A model generated the notes under the pieces. It saw nothing but the letters and a program-made list of their open reading frames with translations, did not search any database and was not told where the DNA came from. Positions 27,899-37,159 of a DNA stretch of 64,000 nucleotides are shown piece by piece (position 1 is the stretch's first letter; each line of letters begins with the position of its first letter). A program made the position numbers and the translations under genes. This DNA is from Macrococcus bovicus (GTDB lineage: Bacteria > Bacillota > Bacilli > Staphylococcales > Staphylococcaceae): assembly GCF_004359575.1 (NCBI RefSeq), contig NZ_SCWF01000011.1, positions 1-64,000 of the forward strand, written 5' to 3'.

Positions 27899-28252
27899 AT
27901 GGACCAGCATAGAATTTATAATATGACGTTTTCTTCAATCTATGGCAGTTTACTTAAGAAAGTTGAACGCAAAAATCGGACACAGGCAGAACTGGACGAA
28001 ATCATTCGTTGGATGACCAATTATAGTCAGGAAGAACTGGATAACTATAAAACGAATGATCGCACGGTGCGTGAATTTTATGACAACGCCCGGCTGAATG
28101 AGAACCGCCATCTCATCACAGGTTCCATCTGCGGCGTCAAAATTGCTGAAATTCAGCAGCCGCTGATGAAAGAAATACGGTATATGGACAAACTGGTGGA
28201 TGAACTCGCAAAAGGTAAAGCCATTGAAAAAATTAAAAGACAACCGAAATAA
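27899..28252 (+). CDS. DUF2200 family protein
   Basis: 117 residues, matching DUF2200: MTFSSIYGSLLKKVERKNRTQ near the start, IIRWMTNYSQEEL (near 40), FYDNARLNENRHLITGSICG (near 60-80) and a C-terminal helix DKLVDELAKGKAIEKIKR. It is soluble, with no enzymatic motif evident, and the family function is unknown. GAGGTGATCAG supplies the RBS. Confidence 0.85.
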   Translation: MDQHRIYNMTFSSIYGSLLKKVERKNRTQAELDEIIRWMTNYSQEELDNYKTNDRTVREFYDNARLNENRHLITGSICGVKIAEIQQPLMKEIRYMDKLVDELAKGKAIEKIKRQPK

Positions 28253-28278
28253 AAAAATCCGACCTGGTCGGATTTTTA
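28250..28278. terminator. Terminator after the DUF2200 gene
   Basis: AAAAAAATCCGACC-TGG-TCGGATTTTT; symmetric enough to serve the converging minus-strand gene too. Confidence 0.85.
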
Positions 28279-28286
28279 ACATCTAT

Positions 28287-28718
28287 TTATTTTTTATAGC
28301 CACTATTTAAAAAGGACCTCTCCTTTTCATTTTGCATTTGATCCATCCAATTTGTACAACGATGAATCCACTTTTCACTAAATACCTCTTCAGAGATAAT
28401 TCGCGTATTTAAATCTGCAATATGATAAAGTCCTTGTTCCTGACACCATTTTATACACGTTAAATATAACTGCATTTCAGCTGTATCTAAATCAGCCTCA
28501 TATATTTCAGCTATAATCTGTCTTGTTCCATTACCATAAGCAACAAATGCTCTTGTATGCCCATCAATTAAATACGGCTTGTTTCTGTAATAAATAACTG
28601 TTACAACTGTTGAAGTTACTGAATTTTCATTTAGCCAATTTGTAACAGCTTCCACTTTTCTTTGATTTAGATAAAGCTGTGTTAATCCTAATTCATCAAT
28701 TGATAAGGTTACTTTCAT
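28287..28718 (-). CDS. ParB/sulfiredoxin-like domain protein
   Basis: 143 residues. IYYRNKPYLIDGHTRAFVAYGNG contains the DGHTR motif of the ParB N-terminal (ParB/Srx) fold, which binds or hydrolyses nucleotides. The C-terminal half (MQLYLTCIKWCQEQGL ... EKWIHRCTNWMDQM) is helical and not recognised. It overlaps the S66 peptidase gene by 23 bp and has GAGGCGG upstream, so it is cotranscribed with it. Its role is unknown. Confidence 0.65.
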   Translation of the reverse strand: MKVTLSIDELGLTQLYLNQRKVEAVTNWLNENSVTSTVVTVIYYRNKPYLIDGHTRAFVAYGNGTRQIIAEIYEADLDTAEMQLYLTCIKWCQEQGLYHIADLNTRIISEEVFSEKWIHRCTNWMDQMQNEKERSFLNSGYKK

Positions 28719-29745
28719 TTTTTACCGCCGCCTCTAGTATTTTAAACGTCTGATGGTTGACATCAATTTCTGCCTGAAGTCCATACGGTAAGATGCATTT
28801 AGGTTCATTATGTCCGAAACTGCCGTTGTATAAGATAGGTAAATCATGATAACCAAATTCATTCATAATAGTCTGCCAGACCCCCTTGTATTCTTCGTAG
28901 TAGACATTATTCTGCGGTTTCCCTACAATGACACCATTTATCTGCTCAAATACGCCTATCGTTGCAAGAGTTCTGAGCTCACTCTCTAGGTCAATCGGCG
29001 TGATATATTCCTCAGATGTCTCAACAAAAAATATGGCTCCTTTAAAATCTGTTAGTGTCGGGAAAAGAGAAGTTCCTCTTAAACTCGCCAATGTTTCTAA
29101 ACAACCACCGATTAAATGCCCCTGCACTTTACCGCTGCCATTCAAAACTTCATAGCCCCCATTTGTAATCATATCACGTGCTTTAAATTGATTTTCAGGC
29201 TCCCATTTCAGGCCATACTGTCTGATCTGTTTTGCTGGTGTTATTTCTCCTATCACTTCACTGCTGAACCATGTCTTTCTGATGTAATCTACTGTATATT
29301 CGTCCATCGCGATATTTTCAGCGAAATCAGTTAGTAAAGCCGGACCATAGCTACTAGATACTCCTGCTCGATAGAACATGAGATGCTGAATGGTTGAATC
29401 AGAATAACCAGAGAATACTTTTGGATTTTTTCTAAGAATGTCAAAATTGATATATGGCAGCAATCTAATTGACTCGTATCCGCCGATCGCGCAGATAATT
29501 CCTTTCACTTCTTCATCTTGCAATGCTTGGTGCAAATCCTCTGCCCGCTTTTCAGGGTGCTGGTAAAGGTATTCAATGCCCTTTAATGCATGGGGCATCA
29601 CTTTCACTCGTAGGCCAAATACTTTCTCCAGCCGCTGAATACCTTGTTCGGTCCGCCACTTGATATTTTCTTCGCCTGCAAGACCACTTGACAATGACAC
29701 TATAGCTACAGTGTCTCCTCGCTTCAATTTTGCCGGTTTAATCAT
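28696..29745 (-). CDS. S66 family peptidase, MccF-like LD-carboxypeptidase
   Basis: 349 residues, the length of MccF rather than the shorter LdcA. Family signatures are KLKRGDTVAIVSLSSGL at the N-terminus, ICAIGGYESIRLLPYI, the nucleophile region VFSGYSDSTIQHLMFYRAGVSS (near 112-118) and GAIFFVETSEEYITP with the catalytic acid near 240; the histidine is likely in NGSFGHNEPK. Members cleave muropeptides or detoxify microcin C-like aminoacyl-nucleotides. The ParB-like partner downstream does not help choose. Confidence 0.88.
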   Translation of the reverse strand: MIKPAKLKRGDTVAIVSLSSGLAGEENIKWRTEQGIQRLEKVFGLRVKVMPHALKGIEYLYQHPEKRAEDLHQALQDEEVKGIICAIGGYESIRLLPYINFDILRKNPKVFSGYSDSTIQHLMFYRAGVSSSYGPALLTDFAENIAMDEYTVDYIRKTWFSSEVIGEITPAKQIRQYGLKWEPENQFKARDMITNGGYEVLNGSGKVQGHLIGGCLETLASLRGTSLFPTLTDFKGAIFFVETSEEYITPIDLESELRTLATIGVFEQINGVIVGKPQNNVYYEEYKGVWQTIMNEFGYHDLPILYNGSFGHNEPKCILPYGLQAEIDVNHQTFKILEAAVKNESNLIN

Positions 29746-29861
29746 TGAACCATCCCCTTCACTTGTTTCATTATATTATATAAAAAACGCATGCTAGTTT
29801 GTAGTGTGAAGTGACCCCCGAAAGTTAGACTTTTTTGGAATGGAGAAATCCATTCCTTTTT

Positions 29862-30828
29862 TTATGCAGTTTTCAAACTTAGAGTTCCCTCTCTGAACCC
29901 TACCGGGCTCATCCAGTTCAATCTAGATTTAATGCGCTTATTATTGTAATACCATAATAGTTGTGGATTGCTTCTTCCAGCTGCTCATAGCTTTCGTATA
30001 TTTTTCCATGGAACATTTCCTGCTTCAGGACACTGAAAAAGCTCTCCATAGGAGAATTGTCTAGACAGTTGCCCTTGCGTGACATACTTTGAAATATTCT
30101 GTTATCACTGAGTTTGCGTGTATATGCGCCCATCTGATAGGCCCAGCCCTGGTCACTATGAAAGGTCCTCCTGAATTCACATGCATCAGTAACTGCGATT
30201 GCCTCAGAAAGAGCTGACAGGACGGCTTCGGAATTGAGTCTTCCGGATATACGGTATGAGATGATTTCTCTGTTAAACAGATCCATGAAAGGATCGAGGT
30301 AAAGCTTGCCGATACAAACTTTACCGTTTTCATTCAGATAATGGTATTTGAACTCTGATGTATCAGTCGTTATCTTTTGATAGGGGATACCTGTATCAAA
30401 CCGGCGGTTTACTAGATTATCAGCGATACGTCCAATCATCCCCTTATAAGAAGAATATCTTCTGCTTTTTCTTGTGAATGAGATGGATTTCAGCTTGAAT
30501 TTACGCATGATTCTTTGAACTTTCTTATGGTTAATCAGGTGGCCTCTCCCTCTCAGCTCGCCTGTAATCCTCCTGTACCCATAGTTCCCGTCATTCTCCT
30601 CGAAAATCTTTTTGATCTCATCCTCTATCTCCTGGTCTTCATTTTCTTTATCAAACTGTTTCTGCCAGTACATATATGTCGCCTTCGGAAAATTAAGTGC
30701 TTCAAGGATAACCTTTAATCTGAATTCTTTTCTGAGTTCCTTAATGACCCGTGATTCGATTTTAGAAGTCGGCTCGGTATATTTATCCCTGAAGCTTTCA
30801 ACTTTTTTATGTAGGCCAGCTCGGCTCT
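29862..30828 (-). pseudogene. IS3-family transposase OrfB, frameshifted near its C-terminus
   Basis: The catalytic DDE core is complete: TTDTSEFKYH (D), TFHSDQGWAYQ (D) and NSPMESFFSVLKQEM (E). Upstream the -1 frame reads FRDKYTEPTSK through LRKEFRLKVILEAL, joining orfA at the slippery site. After IHNYY the frame is lost at about 29953-29960. The expected ending (YNNKRIKSRLNWMSPVGF) resumes in a neighbouring frame to a TAA at 29862-29864, consistent with a one-base deletion. Translation as it stands stops at 29918. Confidence 0.88.
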
Positions 30829-31260
30829 AAGGAGTTCATTCTCGTATTCAAGGTTTTTGACATAGTCAGTTTTGCGCTTATCAACTTTCTTTGGTTTCTT
30901 CATCGATGGACGTCCTTTCCTCTTTTCAGTCAATCCATCTATACCATGCCTGTGAAAAGCAATTCTCCAGGCAGCGATAAGAGACGGATTATTGATGCGG
31001 AATTTGGCGGAGGTGATGGTCAGTGAAGCATCGTTTTCCCTCATCCATCTCAGTATAGCAATTTTATCTTCTAAACTATATTTCGTTCTTGTTTTTTTAT
31101 GTTCCAGTCCTTCTATGCCGGAGGCACAGTAAGCCAGATGCCATTTTCGAACCATTGCATGTCCAATTGCATGGCGTTCACCAACTGTCTTCTATCCTCC
31201 CGGACCATTGATATATTCATTTACTACTTTCATCTTGAATTCCAGATCATATTTAGCCAA
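30715..31260 (-). pseudogene. IS3-family OrfA with an internal amber codon
   Basis: The reading frame starts LAKYDLEFKMKVVNEYINGPGG (TTG at 31260) and meets TAG at 31194-31192, where relatives have tyrosine (GGYK). It then continues in the same frame through KTVGERH, MVRKWHLAY and a second helix-turn-helix (SAKFRINNPSLIAAW) to 30715. A leucine-zipper-like segment (ENELLRAELAYIKKL) precedes the frameshift site. Re-initiation at the ATG at 31155 could give a shortened OrfA. Confidence 0.85.
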
Positions 31261-31331
31261 ATAAAAGCACCCCAAACGTCAGATTTTAGGTCTAACTTTT
31301 GGGGTGCAGTACAGTTCAGCATGCGTTTTTA

Positions 31332-33722
31332 TTACTTGATCTTTATGGTTTTCAGTCTTAGTGCATTGGTGACAACGCTGACTGAAGATAGGGCCATGGC
31401 AGCCCCTGCAATCCACGGCGCCAAGAGGCCTAGTGCTGCTACCGGAATACCGAGAATGTTATAGCCAAATGCAAATCCTAAGTTCTGCTTGATGTTACGG
31501 ATGGTCGCATGGCTGATTTTGATGGCTTGTGGGATGAGTGTCAGTTCACCGCCGAGTATGGTCACATCTGCCGCTTCTATCGCCACTTCTGTACCTGTAC
31601 CGATGGCGATACCGATATCAGCGACTGCAAGAGCCGGCGCATCATTGACACCATCACCGACCATCGCGACTTTTCTTCCTGCTGCCTGCAGCTGTCTGAT
31701 CTTCTCTGCCTTCTCACTTGGAAGTACCTGCGCAATGACTTCGTCAATGCCGACAGTTTGCGCAATGGCTCTCGCTGTCCGCTCGTTATCACCTGTCAGC
31801 ATAATGACATCAATACCCATCTCCTGCATCTCATGAATTGCAGCTGTAGCTGTTGCTTTCACTGTATCCTGCACTGCGACGATGCCTCTGATCTGTTCAT
31901 CCACCGCAATCAGCATAGCTGTCTTGCCCTGTGCTTCATAACGAGCCATCTCATCGACTACATTTGACACATCAATATGCTGATCTGTCATCAGCTTGCG
32001 GTTACCAATCAGAATACGCCGTCCTTCAATCTGTGTGCTGATACCGTGACCTGGTATTGCTTCAAACTGTTCTATCTCTTTTAAAGTGAGCTGCTGTTCC
32101 CTTGCATAATCGACGATGGCTGTGGCCAGTGGGTGTTCAGATGCTTTTTCACTGGATGCGAGATACTGAAGCGTCTCAGCGTCACCCGTGAAGTCAGTCA
32201 CTTCCGGTCTCCCTTTCGTCACCGTACCCGTCTTATCTAAGACAATCGTATCAATCGCATGTGTCCGCTCTAAATGTTCGCCACCTTTAAAGAGAATCCC
32301 TTGTTCAGCTGCACGGCCTGTACCGACCATAATCGAAGTCGGTGTCGCCAGTCCAAGCGCACATGGACAGGCAATCACAAGGACCGCAATCGCTGCGACC
32401 AGCGCCGGTTCAAACGCACCTGGTGTCACAAAGAGTATCCAGATCAGAAAGGTCAAGGCGGCGATACCGATGACAATCGGCACGAAATAGCCTGAAATCA
32501 CATCTGCCAGCCGCTGAATCGGTGCTTTAGAGCCTTGCGCCTGTTCAACGACTTTGACGATAGACTGAAGCGCTGTATCCCGTCCGACTTTCGTCGCGCG
32601 CATGGTGATATGTCCATTCTTGTTAAGCGTCGCGCCGATCACCGCATCCTCCGCCGTTTTCTCAACAGGGATGGATTCCCCTGTCAGCATCGACTCATCA
32701 ATTGCTGTATGACCCTTTATGATGATACCGTCAACGGGTATCTTCTCACCAGGTTTGACGACTAGCATGTCTCCCGCTTTCACTTCTTCGACCGGCATCA
32801 TCACTTCTTCATGATTGCAGATAACTCTCGCTTCCTTTGCCTGCAGACTCAGCAGTGAAGAGAGCGCACGGGTTGTCTGTGATTTAGCACGTGCTTCCAG
32901 GTACTTGCCGAACAGAATCAGTGTAATGAGCACCGCACTCGTCTCGAAATAGAGATGCGGCTGATAGTCCGGATGTCCGATTGTCTTCACTGCCTCATAC
33001 AGACTATAGAAAAAAGCAGCGCTGGTACCGAGTGCGACGAGCACATCCATGTTCGCACCGCCGCTTCTTAAGTTCTTATAGGCACCCACATAAAACTGCC
33101 AGCCGATGATGAACTGCACGGGTAGTGCTAGCATGAACTGAAACCACGGATTCATCATGATATGCGGTAGATGAATGCCAAAAATATGCGTCAGCATCGT
33201 CAGAAAGAGCGGTAATGATAACAGTGCTGATAGCAGCAGTTTGTATTTTTTCTTCTTCAGTGCCTCTTCTTTGGCATCCACTTTTTCGGCATCATCTGAT
33301 TTGACTTTGGCGTCATAACCGAGCTTCTGAATGCGTTCAATGATTGCGGTGTCGTCCATATTACCCGGATAATATTCCACAACTGCGCTTTCAGTAGTCA
33401 GGTTGACTGTCGCCGCTTTAATGTCCGGCCGCTTATTCAGCACTTTCTCAATGCGGCTGGAGCAAGCGGCACAGGTCATGCCCATGACATCGAACTCACT
33501 TTGTGTCGCCTTGACATGATAGCCCAGCTTCTCGATTCTTGCGCTCAGGTCATCCACAGTTACTTTGTCACTGTCATAAACAATCGCCGCCTGTTCAGTG
33601 GTTAAATTGACTTTGGCATCCACACCGTCCATCTTATTAAGCACCTTCTCAATACGTGTTGAACACGCTGCACAGGTCATGCCTTCAATAGGTAAGGTCA
33701 GCTGTTGCATCATTATCTGCAC
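31332..33722 (-). CDS. copA: Copper-exporting P1B-type ATPase CopA
   Basis: 796 residues. Two N-terminal heavy-metal-associated domains carry [14 protein letters not shown] (near 15) and [14 protein letters not shown] (near 83). Eight membrane helices include the CPC site [13 protein letters not shown] (near 455). [24 protein letters not shown] and [12 protein letters not shown] complete the P-type set. It exports Cu(I). It directly follows csoR. No copZ chaperone gene follows it; a terminator, now split by an IS, lies immediately downstream. Confidence 0.96.
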   Translation of the reverse strand: MQIMMQQLTLPIEGMTCAACSTRIEKVLNKMDGVDAKVNLTTEQAAIVYDSDKVTVDDLSARIEKLGYHVKATQSEFDVMGMTCAACSSRIEKVLNKRPDIKAATVNLTTESAVVEYYPGNMDDTAIIERIQKLGYDAKVKSDDAEKVDAKEEALKKKKYKLLLSALLSLPLFLTMLTHIFGIHLPHIMMNPWFQFMLALPVQFIIGWQFYVGAYKNLRSGGANMDVLVALGTSAAFFYSLYEAVKTIGHPDYQPHLYFETSAVLITLILFGKYLEARAKSQTTRALSSLLSLQAKEARVICNHEEVMMPVEEVKAGDMLVVKPGEKIPVDGIIIKGHTAIDESMLTGESIPVEKTAEDAVIGATLNKNGHITMRATKVGRDTALQSIVKVVEQAQGSKAPIQRLADVISGYFVPIVIGIAALTFLIWILFVTPGAFEPALVAAIAVLVIACPCALGLATPTSIMVGTGRAAEQGILFKGGEHLERTHAIDTIVLDKTGTVTKGRPEVTDFTGDAETLQYLASSEKASEHPLATAIVDYAREQQLTLKEIEQFEAIPGHGISTQIEGRRILIGNRKLMTDQHIDVSNVVDEMARYEAQGKTAMLIAVDEQIRGIVAVQDTVKATATAAIHEMQEMGIDVIMLTGDNERTARAIAQTVGIDEVIAQVLPSEKAEKIRQLQAAGRKVAMVGDGVNDAPALAVADIGIAIGTGTEVAIEAADVTILGGELTLIPQAIKISHATIRNIKQNLGFAFGYNILGIPVAALGLLAPWIAGAAMALSSVSVVTNALRLKTIKIK

Positions 33723-34022
33723 CTACTTTCCGAATTGTCGTAATACTTTCATCAGTTCATCGATGGATGCTTCGCCTTCACCTTTACGAATGGCATCCGC
33801 CACACAATGATTCATATGACGCTCCGTCACTGAGAAGCCGACTTGTTTAAGTGCCGACTCAATAGCACTGATCTGAATCAGAATATCGACACAGTAGCGG
33901 TCCTCTTCAATCATCTTCTGGATGCCACGGACTTGCCCTTCTATACGCTTCAGCCGTTTCAGCATCTTTTCTTTCTCTTCTGTATTCCTCGGCGTCACAG
34001 TATGATTATGTTCTTCAGACAT
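33723..34022 (-). CDS. csoR: Copper-sensing repressor CsoR
   Basis: About 99 residues, all-helical. Copper ligands follow the Cys-His-Cys pattern: Cys in EEDRYCVDIL, His in TERHMNHCVAD and the Cys two residues later. RLKRIEGQVRGIQKMI is the family's tetramer/DNA-binding helix. The ATG at 34022 has GGAGTG upstream; the longer frame to 34067 lacks support. It releases DNA on binding Cu(I) and controls copA. Confidence 0.93.
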   Translation of the reverse strand: MSEEHNHTVTPRNTEEKEKMLKRLKRIEGQVRGIQKMIEEDRYCVDILIQISAIESALKQVGFSVTERHMNHCVADAIRKGEGEASIDELMKVLRQFGK

Positions 34023-34098
34023 CTGGACACTCCTTTCATACGATCGGGGGGTATAAATTCCGCCCAAAAAATATAAGATAGAACTTATCTACAGTTCC

Positions 34099-34127
34099 AT
34101 CTTATACCCCCCTGTGGTATATGTCAA
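34099..34127 (-). promoter_or_regulatory. csoR-copA promoter with CsoR operator
   Basis: Minus strand -35 TTGACA (34127-34122), 17-bp spacer, -10 TAAGAT (34104-34099). The spacer holds the G-tract dyad ATACCACAGGGGGGTAT (34120-34104), typical of CsoR operators. A second G-tract (GGGGGGTATAAAT at 34046-34058) lies in the leader and may be a half-site. A dyad with a T-run (34103-34066) overlaps the -10 and start region. Confidence 0.75.
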
Positions 34128-34178
34128 ATTACATGAATTGATCCGTTGCTTCATCGTATAGCCTGGATATTTGAAATT

Positions 34179-34225
34179 AAAAACAGCGATATACCTGATA
34201 AAACTCAGCGTATATCGCTATTTTT
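34179..34225. terminator. Terminator of sulP, AGCGAT-type hairpin
   Basis: AAAAACAGCGATATACCTGA ... pairs with its complement ending ATATCGCTATTTTT; T-runs on both strands. Its core matches the hairpin at 18712-18757 with base changes that keep pairing. Confidence 0.8.
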
Positions 34226-34263
34226 CTTTATATAATTTACTGATCAGAAGAGTATTGCACAGG

Positions 34264-34298
34264 GTAAAGTCCTGCAAACCACTTTTGCGGGACGTTAC
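34264..34298. repeat. 35-bp palindrome, copy B
   Basis: Minus strand GTAACGTCCCGC-(11)-GCAGGACTTTAC, 14 bp past the sulP stop codon. It has the same arms, loop length and 3'-UTR position as copy A at 18813-18847. Confidence 0.8.
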
Positions 34299-34312
34299 GG
34301 GGCCTCGGTTTA

Positions 34313-35479
34313 CTACATATGAAACGCAGTATGTTCTTTTCCCTTCAACAACAGATTCAGCACACTGCCGACAATCACACCTGCTGCCAGATTATGTGTC
34401 AGCAGAACAAGAATGATGGTCACCATTATCACCAGGACATCTTTTTTTGGCGCCCGCTTCATCAACCGGAACGTCTTGAATTCAAATGTACTGAAAGCAA
34501 CGACCACCATTATACCCGCTAATATCGCCATAGGTATCTGAACAAGAAAATCACCCAGTACCATAATCATAAACATCAGGAAGACACCTGCTGTTAAGGA
34601 AGATAGTCTCGATGTTCCGCCTGACTTCAAGTTCATCACAGACTGTCCGATCATTGCGCAGCCGCCGATACCCCCAAAAAAACCTGAAATAATGTTAGCA
34701 ATACCTTGCCCACCTGCCTCACGGTTTTTATCGCTGTCTGAATCAAGTGTTTCATCAACGATTCGAGCAGTAAGCAGACTTTCTATTAAGCCAACCACCG
34801 CCATGGAAAGAGAATATGGCAGAATGATTCGCAGCGTCTCCATATTAAAAGGTACATCTGGCACCAAGAAATGAGGGAGCGTGCGTTTAATGTCCCCTAA
34901 ATCGCCAACTGTTCGCACATCAGCACCTGTCATAATAGAAACAGTGGTCAACAGAACGACTGCGATTAACGGTGCAGGTATTCTTGTGAAAAACTTTGGA
35001 ACGAAGTAGACAATCAAAATGGTCACTGCAGTGAAAAGATAAGTCTCACGTGATAAACCAAATATATGCTGCAGCTGCGAATGGAAAATCAGGATGGCGA
35101 GAGAATCCACAAACCCGATCATCACTGTATTCGGGATATAATTCATCAGACGGCCCACTTTCAGCAGACTTAAGATAATCTGGATCATGCCCATTAGAAC
35201 GGTCGCTGCAAACAGATAGTGCACACCATGATCACGTACGAGGGGAAAGACGAGTAAAGCAATTGCACCGGCAGCAGCAGATATCATAGCAGGTCTCCCG
35301 CCTGTAAATGCAATGGTCAGCGCAATCACAAATGAAGCATATAAGCCAACCATGGGATCCACACCTGCAATCACCGAAAAGGCAATCACTTCAGGAATAA
35401 GGGCGAGTGAGACTACGATGCCCGCTAATATATTGGCTCCCGGACGTGTAAGCCATTCTTTTTTTATCGAATTATTCAT
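34313..35479 (-). CDS. SulP-family anion transporter lacking a STAS domain
   Basis: 388 residues covering the SulP membrane domain: [28 protein letters not shown] split over the first helices (near 20-50), the signature [15 protein letters not shown] (near 58) and [12 protein letters not shown] (near 270). It ends [13 protein letters not shown] just after the last helix, so the usual cytoplasmic STAS domain is absent. The gene may be a naturally short subfamily or truncated. Substrate could be sulfate, bicarbonate or another anion. The start ATG at 35479 has GGAGG upstream. Confidence 0.85.
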   Translation of the reverse strand: MNNSIKKEWLTRPGANILAGIVVSLALIPEVIAFSVIAGVDPMVGLYASFVIALTIAFTGGRPAMISAAAGAIALLVFPLVRDHGVHYLFAATVLMGMIQIILSLLKVGRLMNYIPNTVMIGFVDSLAILIFHSQLQHIFGLSRETYLFTAVTILIVYFVPKFFTRIPAPLIAVVLLTTVSIMTGADVRTVGDLGDIKRTLPHFLVPDVPFNMETLRIILPYSLSMAVVGLIESLLTARIVDETLDSDSDKNREAGGQGIANIISGFFGGIGGCAMIGQSVMNLKSGGTSRLSSLTAGVFLMFMIMVLGDFLVQIPMAILAGIMVVVAFSTFEFKTFRLMKRAPKKDVLVIMVTIILVLLTHNLAAGVIVGSVLNLLLKGKEHTAFHM

Positions 35480-35624
35480 TGTAACCTCCGTTAAAATATC
35501 AGCTTAGAGTATAGCATATCAATAGTCGTTAAGTTGTCAGAAAATAAAAAGAGCCTCCCTAGTTAATCGCACTTTAAAGTGTTATAATGCTAGAGGTTTT
35601 AAAATCAATAAAAAGGAAATGACT

Positions 35625-36965
35625 ATGAAAAAACAATTAAGTATCGGTTTTATGTTATTCGCCATGTTCTTCGGCGCAGGGAATCTTATCTTCCCACCGA
35701 AGCTTGGTCTGGAAAGCGGGCATTTCTTCTGGCCTGTTATGATAGGATTCGTCCTGACAGGTGTGGGCCTCCCTTTAGTCGGTGTTATCGTCGGTGCGCT
35801 CGATAAGCGGGGCTATGAAGGTGCACTGAATGAGATCAGTCCGCTTTATTCTATCTTACTGCTCTCTACTATATATATCGTCATCGGTCCTCTGTTCTCT
35901 ATTCCAAGAACCGGGACAACAGCGTATGAACTGACTGTTGGTTCAGCGATTCAAGATCCAGGCGCAGTCGGTCTGGCGCTCTTTTCACTCGTCTACTTCG
36001 CCCTCGTGACTTATATTTCGCTCAACCCGACTAAACTCGTTGACCGCATCGGCTCATTGCTGACCCCTATCCTGCTCCTTATCATCACAGCGATTGTCAT
36101 CAGAGGCTTCTTTCTGTTAGGACAGGCGCCGCAGACTGCAGGGAATCAGGAGATGTTCCCTACACTACCTGCCAGTTTCTCAAACGGTTTATCTGAAGGT
36201 TATCTGACGATGGATGCACTGGGGGCTATCACTTTTTCTATACTGATCGTCAACAGTATCAAGCTGAGTGGTATCTGTGATAAAAAGCAGCTCTTCAAGT
36301 CTGTTACACTGGCTGCCCTATCAGCAGGTGCGTTACTGGCCCTTGTCTATATCTCTCTTGCATTCATCGGCAACCATGTGAACTTAAGCACAGCTCAAAT
36401 GGCAGATATCACGAAGAATGATAAGAATCTAGGCGTCTATCTTCTGACGCATATCTCACAGCTCGGCTACGGTAGCTTCGGCCGTATTTTACTGGGACTT
36501 GCTGTCACCATTGCCTGTCTGACAACAGCCACTGGATTGATTGTTGCAGTCAGCACGTATTTCCATTCTATTGTGCCGAAGATACCTTACAAAACGTTCG
36601 TCTATAGCTTCTCGTTCATCAGTTTTATCTTGTCGAACTTAGGACTAAACCAGGTGATCAGAATGTCAGTGCCGGTCCTCTCTCTGATCTATCCTGTAGC
36701 AATCACGACGATGCTGCTGATATTACTTGCCGCCATCATACCGATGAAGCCTTTTGTGCAACGCGTAACCGTCGTCTGTATGATCATCTTTTCTATCGTC
36801 GACATGATGCACCGTCATCACTTATTATCTATAGCAGGACTCGATAAATTACCTTTCTACAGTATTTCACTGGAATGGCTCCCTATTGCGCTGTCTATTA
36901 TCATTATCAGCTATCTGATGAGTTTAATGACCAGACAGGCACCGATCAAGTATCAGAATGACTGA
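35625..36965 (+). CDS. brnQ: Branched-chain amino acid transport carrier BrnQ
   Basis: About 446 residues with 12 predicted membrane helices. The N-terminus FMLFAMFFGAGNLIFPPKLG, the segment TYISLNPTKLVDRIG and the helix pair SVTLAALSAGALLALVYIS are typical of LIVCS/BrnQ carriers, which import Leu, Ile and Val with a cation. The ATG at 35625 fits AAGGA better than the ATG at 35619. It is a single-gene unit with TATAAT at about 35583-35588. Confidence 0.92.
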   Translation: MKKQLSIGFMLFAMFFGAGNLIFPPKLGLESGHFFWPVMIGFVLTGVGLPLVGVIVGALDKRGYEGALNEISPLYSILLLSTIYIVIGPLFSIPRTGTTAYELTVGSAIQDPGAVGLALFSLVYFALVTYISLNPTKLVDRIGSLLTPILLLIITAIVIRGFFLLGQAPQTAGNQEMFPTLPASFSNGLSEGYLTMDALGAITFSILIVNSIKLSGICDKKQLFKSVTLAALSAGALLALVYISLAFIGNHVNLSTAQMADITKNDKNLGVYLLTHISQLGYGSFGRILLGLAVTIACLTTATGLIVAVSTYFHSIVPKIPYKTFVYSFSFISFILSNLGLNQVIRMSVPVLSLIYPVAITTMLLILLAAIIPMKPFVQRVTVVCMIIFSIVDMMHRHHLLSIAGLDKLPFYSISLEWLPIALSIIIISYLMSLMTRQAPIKYQND

Positions 36966-37052
36966 TCATCATTTAACTCATACACCGCCCTGTGATGATG
37001 TTCCGGTAAATGATGAACATCCGCCACATATGAAATATATCGTCATATTGAC

Positions 37053-37087
37053 AAAGAAGCACATCGAAAATCGATGTGCTTCTTTTT
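37053..37087 (+). terminator. Terminator of brnQ
   Basis: AAGAAGCACATCGA-AAA-TCGATGTGCTTCTTTTT, a long perfect stem with T-run. Confidence 0.92.
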
Positions 37088-37159
37088 GTGCAACAATACT
37101 TAACTGCTGATTGCTTTCCAGCTCTTTGACCCACGTAATGTCACTTCATTCACCTCATC

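Larger units (their letters stand above)
29800..31313 (-). mobile_element. IS3-family (IS150-group-like) insertion sequence, decayed
   Basis: 1,514 bp with imperfect terminal repeats beginning TGTAGTGTG (left) and TGTACTGCACCCC (right, complement), both leading into GAAAGTTAGAC/AAAAGTTAGAC. It is flanked by a 3-bp direct repeat GTT (29797-29799 and 31314-31316). It contains orfA and orfB on the minus strand with an A6G slippery heptamer between them (30808-30802). Two inactivating lesions are visible (see the ORF entries), so this copy should not transpose on its own. An internal hairpin with a T-run lies at 29828-29861. Confidence 0.92.
29782..31330. terminator. Bidirectional terminator split by an IS insertion in its loop
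   Basis: AAAAAACGCATGCT (29782-29795) and AGCATGCGTTTTT (31318-31330) are exact complements. With one GTT duplication removed they form a 9-bp stem with the 5-nt loop AGTTC between an A-run and a T-run. This terminator between the S66 gene and copA is now interrupted by the IS3-family element. Confidence 0.85.

Noticed and set aside
34066-34103. csoR leader hairpin as a transcription attenuator
   Set aside because: With the promoter assigned here, transcription would start inside the hairpin, so the 5' arm would be missing from the RNA; kept only as a possible operator or read-through stop.
37100-37144. A 14-codon minus-strand ORF after the HAD gene with GAGGTG as RBS
   Set aside because: The RBS is plausible, but the peptide is very short and featureless; it may be chance or a remnant.
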